DNA from: Clostridia bacterium
Lineage (GTDB): Bacteria > Bacillota > Clostridia > Christensenellales > Borkfalkiaceae
Direction of reading: 5' to 3'
NCBI GenBank assembly: GCA_029054485.1
Contig: JAIDFD010000070.1
Location: 1-15,632 of the forward strand
Length of the DNA stretch: 15,632 bases
In this document: positions 1-7,632 of the stretch, piece by piece
Layout: each line of letters starts with the position of its first letter
How positions within the stretch are numbered: the first letter of the stretch is position 1
The notes under the pieces: model-generated
Told to the model about the DNA's origin: nothing
Seen by the model: the letters and a program-made list of their open reading frames with translations, nothing else
The model's database searches: none
Translations under genes and position numbers: made by a program

Positions 1-80
1 ACGCCGAAAAGATTGAAGTATTCCGCCGTGCTGTCCGCAAGCACTTTTTCGTCGTCGATGATAAGGCAATTATATTTCAT
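1..80 (-). CDS. Response regulator, N-terminal fragment (cut by window edge)
   Basis: Only the first 26 codons are inside the window, read leftwards from an ATG at 80-78. They encode a receiver-domain start of the form MKYNCLIIDDEKVLAD, in which the hydrophobic beta-1 strand is followed by the Asp-Asp-Glu acidic pocket (residues 9-11) that binds Mg2+ for Asp phosphorylation. This is the hallmark of a two-component response regulator. An AGAGGTG ribosome site (85-91 region) precedes the ATG at normal spacing. The output domain is off the window, so the subfamily cannot be seen; an OmpR-type winged helix is likely but inferred only. The gene is separated from the sugar operon by a terminator, so a functional link to starch use is not shown. 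Confidence 0.8.
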   Translation of the reverse strand, partial: MKYNCLIIDDEKVLADSTAEYFNLFG

Positions 81-96
81 AGCGCACCTCTTACTT

Positions 97-105
97 AGTA
101 TACCA
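97..105 (-). promoter_or_regulatory. Candidate extended -10 promoter of the response regulator
   Basis: On the minus strand TGG-TATACT reads as an extended -10 (TGN plus TATACT, 5 of 6 matches to TATAAT). No good -35 is seen 16-18 bases upstream, which fits an extended -10 promoter. The predicted start would fall around position 90, placing the ribosome site at the very 5' end of the message. This makes the call uncertain. Confidence 0.35.
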
Positions 106-155
106 TTTTTAAAAGGTTAAATCTTTAATAATTTCTTAAATTTTCGGGCAAAGAG

Positions 156-182
156 AAAAGCGGAGACTTTGTCTCCGCTTTT
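156..182 (-). terminator. Rho-independent terminator after the mal operon
   Basis: A perfect 12-bp stem (AAAAGCGGAGAC pairing with GTCTCCGCTTTT) encloses a 3-base loop. It lies 57 bases downstream of the ATPase stop codon, and the U-rich 3' arm continues into CTCTTT on the minus strand. It is the first strong terminator seen after malQ, so it probably ends the long malQ-to-msmK transcript. The A-rich left arm makes it partly bidirectional. Confidence 0.8.
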
Positions 183-238
183 CAACCAGTAATAAGGAGG
201 TACGTCTTCGGAAAAATCAAACCGAAAACTGAAATGAG

Positions 239-2221
239 TTAAATAATTCTTATATTGTGCGCCGCCTGGATTATAGACAGCTTTTCAACGTCGGGCAAAA
301 GCTTTACAGCGCCCGATACTTCGCCGTTGCAGTAAACGTAAGCAGTCTTTTCGCCGACTTTGCAGACCGCAAATTTTTCTCTGCCGTAATTCTGTACGCA
401 CTCGGCTTCAGCGGAAATTCCGTCTTCTGCAAAAGTTAAATCGTAAGGCGTACATTCGTAGATAAGTTTTTCGTTAAACGCTTTTTTGACGCCCATAGCC
501 GAAATCAGCTTCAACGCGATTGCGTCCGAACAAGGCAAAACGCAGTCCTCTATTTCAAGGAAGAATTTTACTACCTTCTTTTTCTTCATAACGCCGTTTA
601 CTTCAACGCTGTCCACTACCTTATTCTTGATAAGCTTGCCTTCGAATTTAATAAGCTCGGGCATTGCCTCAACCGCGGTTTCACCGTTTTGGATTAAAGA
701 AATTTTCTTTAAATCCATGTTGATATTAGCTTTGCCTTTCTTCACCGCTTCGTCCGATACGGCGAACATTCTTCTCTCGCCAAGCTCGAACGATATAACG
801 TATTTGCCGTTAATCTCTTCGCAGTCGGCTACGGTAACAACCGCGTCCTTACCGCCCAAAGATATAGCGTCTGTAGGGATTAACAACTCGTACTTGCCGT
901 CCGCGCAATTAATTGCGGGCGGGATATTAAGCTCGGTGCCGAGGAAGGTAATTTTGCCCTCTTTGACACTGCAGTCGATATAGTTGAATTCGGGTATTCT
1001 GGGAAGAATACTCACTTCTGTTTCTTTGTCGAAAAGGTGTACCTTGGAAATATCCAGCGCGGCGTCCACAACGTCGCCCGCTTTGAAATCCACGTTACCG
1101 TCTGCGTTGATTATTATGCGGGTGGAACTTTCGGTATAGCCGTCCCCCTGCATATTTATGTCGCCGTAAACAAGGGTCTGGTTGCCAAGATCTTCCTTGT
1201 GCGAAACTCTTACCTTAATCTTTGTCTTGCTCGCCTTGACGACTTCGGGATTGATCGAAACGTGTTCCGCGCGCAGTCCGATATACACCTTTGACTTACC
1301 GTTGAGATATGAAGGCTTTGCCTTGTACATCATAGAATAGGGAACTGTGATTTTCGCGTCCGAATACTCGAAGTTGATGTCCACCTCTTCGCCCCGTTTC
1401 AAAAGCGTGCCTTCAAAAAAGTTCATCTGCGGAGTGCCGATAAATCCTGCAACGAATTTGTTGCCGGGGTAGTTGTAAAGATTTTTGGGCGAGTCTATCT
1501 GCTGAACGAAGCCGTCCTTCATAACGACTATTCTCGTGCCCATCGTCATTGCCTCTATCTGGTCGTGGGTAACGTAAATAAAGGTAGTTTGCAGTTTTGC
1601 GTGAAGCTTTGCAATCTCACTGCGCATCTGAGTTCTTAATTTCGCGTCCAGATTGGAAAGAGGCTCGTCTAAAAGCATTACTTTGGGTTCGCGCACAATC
1701 GCACGTCCTAACGAAACCCTTTGACGCTGTCCGCCCGACATTTCCTTGGGCTTTTTGCCGAGGTACTCGGTTATGCCTAAAATTTCCGCCGCCTCGGTTA
1801 CCTTGTCGTTAATTTCTTTATGACTGTATTTGCGCATTACAGGAATTTCTTTTCCGTTCTTATCAAGTACGCGATTTCCGTTTTTATCGCGCATTATATC
1901 GGGAACTCTACGCAACCGCAGTCCGAACGCTATGTTTTCAAATACGGTCATATGCGGGTAAAGCGCGTAGTTCTGGAAAACCATCGCTATATCCCTGTCC
2001 TTGGGCTCCATATCGTTCACTACGTTTTCGCCTATTTTAAGCTCGCCCGCGGTGATGTCTTCAAGTCCCGCAATCATTCTGAGGGTGGTTGACTTTCCGC
2101 AGCCCGAGGGTCCTACGAAAACTATGAACTCTTTGTCGGCGATTTCCATATTGAAATCGTTTACCGCCTTGGTGCCGTTGGGATAAACTTTATAAATATG
2201 TTTAAGACTTAATTCTGCCAT
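239..2221 (-). CDS. msmK: MsmK/MalK/UgpC-type sugar ABC transporter ATPase with long C-terminal extension
   Basis: This is the nucleotide-binding subunit that energises the MalF-MalG permease for maltodextrin uptake, at the inner face of the membrane. The ATPase motifs are complete: Walker A GPSGCGKST (37-45), Q-loop Gln83, signature MSGGQRQ (161-167), Walker B VMLLDEP (181-187) and switch His219. A TOBE-type regulatory region follows (about 260-405) and ends in VHLFDKETE, where ordinary family members of about 370 residues stop. Here the protein continues for about 255 residues, and two further segments (about 408-512 and 524-660) have a similar strand pattern; I read them as extra TOBE-like repeats (inference). 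An insertion of about 27 residues (105-133), with two DKNG motifs, lies just after the Q-loop. The start is an ATG preceded by GGAAGGGG. It is the last gene of the operon, 15 bases after the amylase. Whether it serves only this importer is unknown. Confidence 0.9.
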   Translation of the reverse strand: MAELSLKHIYKVYPNGTKAVNDFNMEIADKEFIVFVGPSGCGKSTTLRMIAGLEDITAGELKIGENVVNDMEPKDRDIAMVFQNYALYPHMTVFENIAFGLRLRRVPDIMRDKNGNRVLDKNGKEIPVMRKYSHKEINDKVTEAAEILGITEYLGKKPKEMSGGQRQRVSLGRAIVREPKVMLLDEPLSNLDAKLRTQMRSEIAKLHAKLQTTFIYVTHDQIEAMTMGTRIVVMKDGFVQQIDSPKNLYNYPGNKFVAGFIGTPQMNFFEGTLLKRGEEVDINFEYSDAKITVPYSMMYKAKPSYLNGKSKVYIGLRAEHVSINPEVVKASKTKIKVRVSHKEDLGNQTLVYGDINMQGDGYTESSTRIIINADGNVDFKAGDVVDAALDISKVHLFDKETEVSILPRIPEFNYIDCSVKEGKITFLGTELNIPPAINCADGKYELLIPTDAISLGGKDAVVTVADCEEINGKYVISFELGERRMFAVSDEAVKKGKANINMDLKKISLIQNGETAVEAMPELIKFEGKLIKNKVVDSVEVNGVMKKKKVVKFFLEIEDCVLPCSDAIALKLISAMGVKKAFNEKLIYECTPYDLTFAEDGISAEAECVQNYGREKFAVCKVGEKTAYVYCNGEVSGAVKLLPDVEKLSIIQAAHNIRII

Positions 2222-2236
2222 CTTTTCCCCTTCCTT

Positions 2237-3817
2237 TTAAGTTAAAATTGCTATTGAATATTTGGGCATCGAAAGAGTCGTTCCGCTCTGTTTTATACTG
2301 CCCGAAACGCAGATTTGCTGTGCAAGCTCGCCCGATATGTTTCCGACCGTCTTTGCGGTATCCGCAAGGTTTACGACTATCGTCAGCGTCTGGTCAACGT
2401 TCAAAGCCGTGTTCTTGTAAGTTTTGGTCATAAGCAGAATATTCGAGTCGTCCAAAACCGTTCTTTCCGCCGTGCCGCGCATAAGCGCAGGGAATGCGTT
2501 TCTTGCGTTGTTGCAAAGCTTGTAATAGTTCAAAATCGAGCTTGTGTCTTTGAGCTGGTCGGCAACGCTTCCGAAGAGGAATTCCGCCTCGCCCGAAGCT
2601 CCGGGGGGAAGCATGGTTTTACCCGTGCCCTCGTTGTCCCAAAGCATACCTACTCTCAAATCGGGGTCGTTATTAGCGTCTTTTGCAATCATTCCCACTT
2701 CATCGCCGTAGTAAGTGAACGTACTGCCCGAGAACAGGGATAAAAGACCGTAAGCAAATTTAATCTTGTCTGCGTCCCTTGCCATTTTTACGGCAATTCT
2801 GCCCAGCAAGCCGCTTCCGCTGTCATGGTTTGAAAGGAAAGGCGCGGGAATGTAATCGCCCGCCGCTGTCTGGCAGTTGTTAATAGACCTGAAAATCTCT
2901 AACGCGGACTGCGAGTTTACCGCCTTGGCAATGTCGCCGTTGCCCGCCGCGGGGAAGTAGAAAAAGCTGTCTGCGCCGCTCTCGTAAAACTGGACAATCG
3001 TTGATCTGATGTCCCACGCCTCGCCTACGATATACGCTTTGGGATTGTATTTTACAGCCGTTTCCTTTATGAAGTTGCAGACTTCAACGCTCTTTGCGTT
3101 TACGCTGCCGCTTCCGCAATAGTACAGACAGCCGTCTAAACGGAAGCCGTCCGTGCCCCTTTCAAGCCAGAATTTGATTATATTATCTATTTCGCTTCTG
3201 ACAGACTCTTCTTCGAGATTTAAGTCGGGCATATACGAGTCAAACTGACCTTCGTACCATATACCGCCGTCGTTATGATAATGGTCCAACTGAGTTCTGG
3301 AAAAATTGTAATAGCTTGAATATTTTGCCGAACCGCCGCTCTGACCCTTTTGGTAAGCAAGCGCAGCTTTAAACCAAGGGTGGTCTTTGGAAGTGTGGTT
3401 TACTACGAGGTCGATGATGACCTTTATGCCCATTTCGTGCGCCGCTTCCACAAGATTGTTATAATCATCGAGAGTGCCGTACGTCGGGTTTATGTTGTAA
3501 TAATCGGTTACATCGTAGCCGTGATAGCTTGACGACGGCATTATCGGCATAAGCCAGATTCCCGTGTAGCCCAAATCGCGCAGGTAGCCGAGTTTTTCGG
3601 TTACGCCGTTCAAATCGCCGACACCGTTTCCGTCGCTGTCGTTGTAAGAGTAAACGAAAATCTCGTAATAGTTGTCGTAGTTGTCATCGAGAATGTTTTC
3701 GTCTAAAAGGTTGAGCGATGCATCGTCTTTATCGCAAGCCGTAAAGCCAACCGCGGCGAAAACAAAGGTTAGTGCCGCTATTAAAGCGCAGATAATAGTT
3801 GATAGTTTCTTTTTCAT
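2237..3817 (-). CDS. GH13 alpha-amylase-family lipoprotein (maltodextrin hydrolase)
   Basis: The predicted product is an extracellular, membrane-anchored alpha-glucan hydrolase. Residues 1-27 form a lipoprotein signal peptide with lipobox FTAC and acylated Cys28. The four GH13 conserved regions are intact: DLVVNH (136-141), GFRLD with nucleophile Asp228, VGEAW with acid/base Glu266, and SNHD with stabiliser Asp332. The fifth region reads MPDLN (196-200), the intermediate form associated with the GH13_36 group between oligo-1,6-glucosidases and neopullulanases. Substrate could therefore be alpha-1,4-linked maltodextrin with some transferase or 1,6 activity; this is not settled by sequence. A short C-terminal beta domain ends the 526-residue chain. 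Its AAAGGGG ribosome site overlaps the end of malG (3-base gap), indicating translational coupling. Placement inside the importer operon suggests it feeds oligosaccharides straight to MalE. Confidence 0.92.
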   Translation of the reverse strand: MKKKLSTIICALIAALTFVFAAVGFTACDKDDASLNLLDENILDDNYDNYYEIFVYSYNDSDGNGVGDLNGVTEKLGYLRDLGYTGIWLMPIMPSSSYHGYDVTDYYNINPTYGTLDDYNNLVEAAHEMGIKVIIDLVVNHTSKDHPWFKAALAYQKGQSGGSAKYSSYYNFSRTQLDHYHNDGGIWYEGQFDSYMPDLNLEEESVRSEIDNIIKFWLERGTDGFRLDGCLYYCGSGSVNAKSVEVCNFIKETAVKYNPKAYIVGEAWDIRSTIVQFYESGADSFFYFPAAGNGDIAKAVNSQSALEIFRSINNCQTAAGDYIPAPFLSNHDSGSGLLGRIAVKMARDADKIKFAYGLLSLFSGSTFTYYGDEVGMIAKDANNDPDLRVGMLWDNEGTGKTMLPPGASGEAEFLFGSVADQLKDTSSILNYYKLCNNARNAFPALMRGTAERTVLDDSNILLMTKTYKNTALNVDQTLTIVVNLADTAKTVGNISGELAQQICVSGSIKQSGTTLSMPKYSIAILT

Positions 3818-3820
3818 AAT

Positions 3821-4690
3821 TTACCCCTTTACGGAACCGCCCGTAACGCCTTGTACATAGTATCTTTGCAGACAGAAGAACAACACGGTTATGGGTATTG
3901 AAATCAATACCGAAGCCGCGCAGAAACGCGTGAAGTACTGCTGTTTGGTTTCTCTTTGAAGCATCTGCCATAGTCCGACTGCCACGTTGAAGTTTTCCTG
4001 CGAACCGTTTGCTATCAATGAAGCAAACATATACTCGCCCCAGGGCGCCATAAACGCGGTCAATACCGTGTAGATTATTATCGGCTTTGCAAGCGGCAGA
4101 ATAATCTTGAAGAAAACCACCTGTCTGCTCGCTCCGTCTATTCTCGCCGCCTCGTCCAGAGATTTCGGAATAGTGTCGAAGAAGCCTTTTGAAATGTAGT
4201 AGCCCATACACGAGCTTGCAACATATACGAGGATAAGTCCTACAAGTCCCATATTCTGGGTAAGCCCTACAAGCTTTAAAATGAAGTATACCGCCGTCAT
4301 CGACATAAAGCCGGGGAACATTCCCAAAACCAGCATAAGGTTCATTAACGGCTTTCTCATCTTAAAGCGGAGTCTTGACAGAGCGTAGCTTGTAATCAGC
4401 GTTATCATTGACTGGATAACGGTTACCACGATTGAAATAAGCAGGGTCGTGCCGTACCAACGCGGGAAGTTATAAATGGACGTATCGGTGAACAACTTGA
4501 TATAGTTGTTAAAGGTCCACTCCTTAGGCCAGAAGTACAGCGTAGACGAGCCCGTTTCGCCGCGGAGCGATTGAATTAAGAGATAGCAGAACGGCAACAG
4601 CCATACGATACTTATTATCGTGAGGATAATATATATCGCCGCGTTGGCAGTGCGTTCGGCTCCCTTCTTACTACGGAATTTCTTTGTCAT
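3821..4690 (-). CDS. malG: Maltodextrin ABC transporter permease MalG
   Basis: This is an inner-membrane permease subunit of the maltose/maltodextrin importer and partner of MalF. At 289 residues it has the usual family length. Hydrophobic segments are visible at about 17-40, 80-103, 113-140, 145-168, 200-225 and 258-275, consistent with six transmembrane helices. The cytoplasmic EAA loop, which docks onto the ATPase, reads EAARIDGASRQ followed by FFKIILP (180-199). The Asn-rich start and the C-terminal GGSVKG tail are typical of MalG. Its ATG overlaps the malF stop codon as TAATG, so the two permease subunits are translationally coupled in the expected 1:1 ratio. Confidence 0.95.
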   Translation of the reverse strand: MTKKFRSKKGAERTANAAIYIILTIISIVWLLPFCYLLIQSLRGETGSSTLYFWPKEWTFNNYIKLFTDTSIYNFPRWYGTTLLISIVVTVIQSMITLITSYALSRLRFKMRKPLMNLMLVLGMFPGFMSMTAVYFILKLVGLTQNMGLVGLILVYVASSCMGYYISKGFFDTIPKSLDEAARIDGASRQVVFFKIILPLAKPIIIYTVLTAFMAPWGEYMFASLIANGSQENFNVAVGLWQMLQRETKQQYFTRFCAASVLISIPITVLFFCLQRYYVQGVTGGSVKG

Positions 4691-6213
4691 TACATGAAAT
4701 CCTCCTCGTTCTTTACTGCGCTCGAACGGTTGTATACGATAAGCGATACAACTGCCGTGAAAATAAACATCAGAATACTGATAACAGACGCAATGTTGTA
4801 CTGGCTGTTATTGAATATGAGCTTATACAGCCAGGTTATGAGAAGGTCTGTCTGTCCAGCAGTCGGCGCCAAGCCCGTCGGCATAGAAGGGTCGCCGCCA
4901 GTCAGCAGGAATATCAGGTTGAAGTTGTTTAAGTTTCCTATAAACTGGGTGATGAGATAGGGCGCCGTAACGTGAAGCATATAGGGCATTGTTATTTTGA
5001 AAAACGCCTTCACGGGACCCGCGCCGTCTATTCTTGCGGACTCGTACAAATCCTCGGGAATGTTCATAAGTATTCCCGTTGAAATGAGCATCGTATACGG
5101 TATGCCCACCCAGATATTTACGATAATTACAGTGACTTTTGCAACCGTGCCGTCCGACAGGAAAGGTATCGGTTTTTTGATAATATGCCAGGATTGCAAG
5201 AGGTTGTTTATTACTCCCGTTTCACCGAGCATCTGACTCATCAGAAGAAGGGACACAAACTGCGGCACGGCTATCGTCATAACGAGAACGGTACGCCAGA
5301 GTTTTTTAAGGCGTATGCCCTTTTTGTTAATCATAAGGGCAACTATTATACCGAGTATATAGTTTGAGAACGTTGCAAAGAAAGCCCAGATAACCGTCCA
5401 CAATAAGATTTTTGCAAAGGTCAATCCGAAGTTTGCTCCGTCCAGAAGTCCACCGCCTAAAACAGCAGAAAAGTTGTCGAACCCTACCCAGGTGAATAAG
5501 TGCGCGGGAGGCATATGCTGCTTGTCGTAGTTGGTGAAAGCTACGAATATCATAAAGATTATCGGAAGTATCGTGAACAGCGTAAGTCCCGCCAAAGGAA
5601 TTGCGAGCAATGTTTTGTGGTACTGCTCGTTTGTGAAAGATTTAACGTCGTCCTTTGCGGTGGCAAGGCTCTGTTTTGCTTCAACGTACTCCTGTACGTT
5701 GTAAGCGGATTTTATGCTGTGATACCAGGCGTATACGAAAGCGAAAATAAATAATACCGTCAAAAGTCCGTACAGCAAAATAAGAAGGCTGTTGTCGCCG
5801 CGTACGGGAACTTCGAAGCCGTCGGGACCGACGACCCAGCCGTCCCCCTCTACCGTGCCCAACGTCCCGAGCATACCGAGGTACTGCCAGCCGAACAGAG
5901 ACATGTAGAGGATAAACATTATTTCAAGTACAAGAAATAAAAGTCCCCTCAGCCACTGCTTCCTTGCAAGCTGCGAAAATCCGAATACCACAAAGGACAT
6001 TCTCGTTTTCCAGTCACCGTACCTTGCCGCCGAATAGATTGTAAGACCGAAGTTTTTAAAACAAAGCCCCACCCTCTTTGCCGCGGCGGGAATTTTGACT
6101 GTAAAGAAATTTATAAATGACGACGGAATTGCACAGAAAAACGCAAGAAATCTGTAGCAGAATTTCTGCCACGCCGTCATTTTCAGATAATCCAGTTCGG
6201 TAATCTGCGTCAT
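4690..6213 (-). CDS. malF: Maltodextrin ABC transporter permease MalF with N-terminal membrane extension
   Basis: This is the second permease subunit of the importer. The core (about residue 200 onward) carries the typical MalF helices and the EAA loop YESARIDGAGPVKAFFKITMP (about 390-410) that contacts the ATPase. Before it lies about 190 residues with three further hydrophobic segments (about 18-38, 88-108 and 143-165) and a conserved-looking GDWKTRMSFVVFGF stretch. Long MalF proteins of this sort occur in Firmicutes, but this extension is larger than in a minimal MalF. I place the start at the ATG at 6213 (507 residues), not at an in-frame TTG six bases upstream. The AAGGGG ribosome site is seven bases from the ATG but practically abuts the TTG. 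It follows malE after a 66-base gap containing a strong hairpin. Confidence 0.93.
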   Translation of the reverse strand: MTQITELDYLKMTAWQKFCYRFLAFFCAIPSSFINFFTVKIPAAAKRVGLCFKNFGLTIYSAARYGDWKTRMSFVVFGFSQLARKQWLRGLLFLVLEIMFILYMSLFGWQYLGMLGTLGTVEGDGWVVGPDGFEVPVRGDNSLLILLYGLLTVLFIFAFVYAWYHSIKSAYNVQEYVEAKQSLATAKDDVKSFTNEQYHKTLLAIPLAGLTLFTILPIIFMIFVAFTNYDKQHMPPAHLFTWVGFDNFSAVLGGGLLDGANFGLTFAKILLWTVIWAFFATFSNYILGIIVALMINKKGIRLKKLWRTVLVMTIAVPQFVSLLLMSQMLGETGVINNLLQSWHIIKKPIPFLSDGTVAKVTVIIVNIWVGIPYTMLISTGILMNIPEDLYESARIDGAGPVKAFFKITMPYMLHVTAPYLITQFIGNLNNFNLIFLLTGGDPSMPTGLAPTAGQTDLLITWLYKLIFNNSQYNIASVISILMFIFTAVVSLIVYNRSSAVKNEEDFM

Positions 6214-6238
6214 TTTCAATCCCCTTTTTACCGCAACG

Positions 6239-6260
6239 GGGGCAAAGTAAACTTTGCCCC
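6239..6260 (-). promoter_or_regulatory. malE-malF intercistronic stem-loop
   Basis: GGGGCAAAG pairs perfectly with CTTTGCCCC around a TAAA loop (the arms can extend by one T-A pair). The hairpin lies between the malE stop (6280) and the malF ribosome site. On the transcribed strand it is followed by CGTTGCGGTAAAAAGGGG, with no U tract, so it does not look like a full terminator. By analogy with the malE-malF space of enteric bacteria, it may protect the malE message from 3' decay and so raise binding protein over permease. That role is inference. Confidence 0.6.
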
Positions 6261-6279
6261 GCAGCAGTATTTTATTTAA

Positions 6280-7581
6280 TTAACCTACTATGAAATTGTC
6301 AACAAAGAGTTTAAGTTTAGCCGCCATGCTATCGCTGGTTATGCTACCCTTTATTTCTTTCGCGCCGTAAATGTCCGCGCCGAGCTGTTTCATCGGGTTC
6401 CAGTAGCTGTCTGTATAGCAACCCTGCAACGTTGCAAAGGGTGCCTGTGCGGCAACCGCGGCTTGCGCTATATCCTGCTTAACTTTGTCAAGCGCCGCAA
6501 CCTTTAAGTTGGACGGACCGGTCTGCAACTCGTCGAATCTCAGCTCCTGCATCTCTTCGCCGGTGAGGAAAGCCGCAAGCTGGTGCGCCTTAGCCGTGTA
6601 TTTGGTGTTGGGGTTTACGCCGTAAAGTTTGTAGCCGGACAGCGAGCCCATCTGGTAATCGGTATCGGTCAGCGAGCTGTGGAAGGTTGGAAGCTTAGTT
6701 GCACCATAGTTTTCTCCGAGCTTCTCGCTCATAATCTTCGCGTTCCAAGTACCTGAAATGCACGCACCGAACATTGTTCCGCTCTTGTCGCCTGTTAGAT
6801 ACTGAGCGATGGTGTCATCATCGCCGCTCATAAAGCAGACCGACTTATAGTCCTCTACGAGGTCAATCATGGCCTGCGCGCCGACCTGCGCTATCGTGTA
6901 AGTATCCTGACCCGCAGCCTTTTCGTTGAAGTTGGTGTACGCGCTTGAAACGGTCGTGTTTTCGTACTCGATTGTGTATGTTCCGCCCACGCAGCCTTCG
7001 CCGGTACCTAGGAAGAACGTACCTACATACCAAGCTTCTTCCATATTGTAAATGAAGTATTTGCCCGCTCTTGCACAAGCGCTGAGTATTCCTTCAAGAG
7101 TCTGAGCCTGCGTATCGCTTACTACCGCTTTGTTGTAAAACAGGAAGTAACCGTTGTCTGCGGCATAAGGATAGCCGTAGTATTTTCCGTTGTGATAACC
7201 CGCGTTGACCGAGTTTTCGTAGTTGTCTATTTTAAGCTGGTTTACGGTAGCTTCGGGAATGGGTGAAAGCGCCTGATAGTTGATAAGGTCTACAAGCTGG
7301 TCGTTCGCATAGCAGTAAACGTCCGCACCCGCGGAAGGATCCGTAGAAATATTGGTGAGCGCGTCGCCTGTTCCGGTGATACCCGTCTTGATATCAAGAC
7401 CGAAGTCGGGATTTTCTTCCTTAAATGCCTGAATCATTTTTGTGAGCGTGGGAATTTCGTCTGATGCCGCCCAAACGGTAAGCGAGCCGCCCTTGTCACC
7501 GCCGCAAGCGGTCATACCCAGCGTTGCGCTGACAGCCATTGCACCGCACGCGAGAAGTGAAATAATACCTTTTTTCTTCAT
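6280..7581 (-). CDS. malE: Maltodextrin-binding lipoprotein MalE
   Basis: This is the extracellular solute-binding protein that delivers maltodextrins to MalF-MalG. A lipoprotein signal peptide ends in lipobox GMTAC with acylated Cys26, tethering it to the outer face of the membrane as usual in Gram-positives. The mature protein begins SLTVWAASDE and continues with FKEENPDFGLDIK. This is the N-terminal lobe pattern of family 1 sugar-binding proteins (LxVWxxxxE, then AFxxxxP). The later sequence AHQLAAFLTGEEMQELRF matches the C-terminal lobe segment of maltose-binding proteins. The 433-residue length is normal. The strong ribosome site TAAGGAGGAA stands six bases from the ATG. Substrate specificity (maltose or longer dextrins) is inferred from the neighbours MalQ, amylase and pullulanase. 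A cluster of Trp/Tyr residues that would stack on sugar is present but was not mapped. Confidence 0.92.
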   Translation of the reverse strand: MKKKGIISLLACGAMAVSATLGMTACGGDKGGSLTVWAASDEIPTLTKMIQAFKEENPDFGLDIKTGITGTGDALTNISTDPSAGADVYCYANDQLVDLINYQALSPIPEATVNQLKIDNYENSVNAGYHNGKYYGYPYAADNGYFLFYNKAVVSDTQAQTLEGILSACARAGKYFIYNMEEAWYVGTFFLGTGEGCVGGTYTIEYENTTVSSAYTNFNEKAAGQDTYTIAQVGAQAMIDLVEDYKSVCFMSGDDDTIAQYLTGDKSGTMFGACISGTWNAKIMSEKLGENYGATKLPTFHSSLTDTDYQMGSLSGYKLYGVNPNTKYTAKAHQLAAFLTGEEMQELRFDELQTGPSNLKVAALDKVKQDIAQAAVAAQAPFATLQGCYTDSYWNPMKQLGADIYGAKEIKGSITSDSMAAKLKLFVDNFIVG

Positions 7582-7632
7582 AAATTCCTCCTTATTATTA
7601 AGAAAAAAACCTGTTTTTATTTTAAAGAGCGT

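Noticed and set aside
194..201. AAGGAGGT on the plus strand, a perfect ribosome-site sequence
   Set aside because: No start codon at suitable distance opens a frame; the first ATG (233) reads ATG-AGT-TAA. Treated as chance or a remnant.
3729..4211. Open frame of 160 codons overlapping malG and the amylase start
   Set aside because: It is out of frame across two clear genes and has no family signature.
6214..6219. TTG as malF start codon (two residues longer)
   Set aside because: The AAGGGG ribosome site nearly touches the TTG but is seven bases from the ATG at 6213, so the ATG is preferred.
7582..7632. AAAAAC-AG-GTTTTTTT as an attenuator between malQ and malE
   Set aside because: The loop would be two bases and the stem is all A-T apart from one pair, so it is too weak to terminate; the space is mainly the malE ribosome site.
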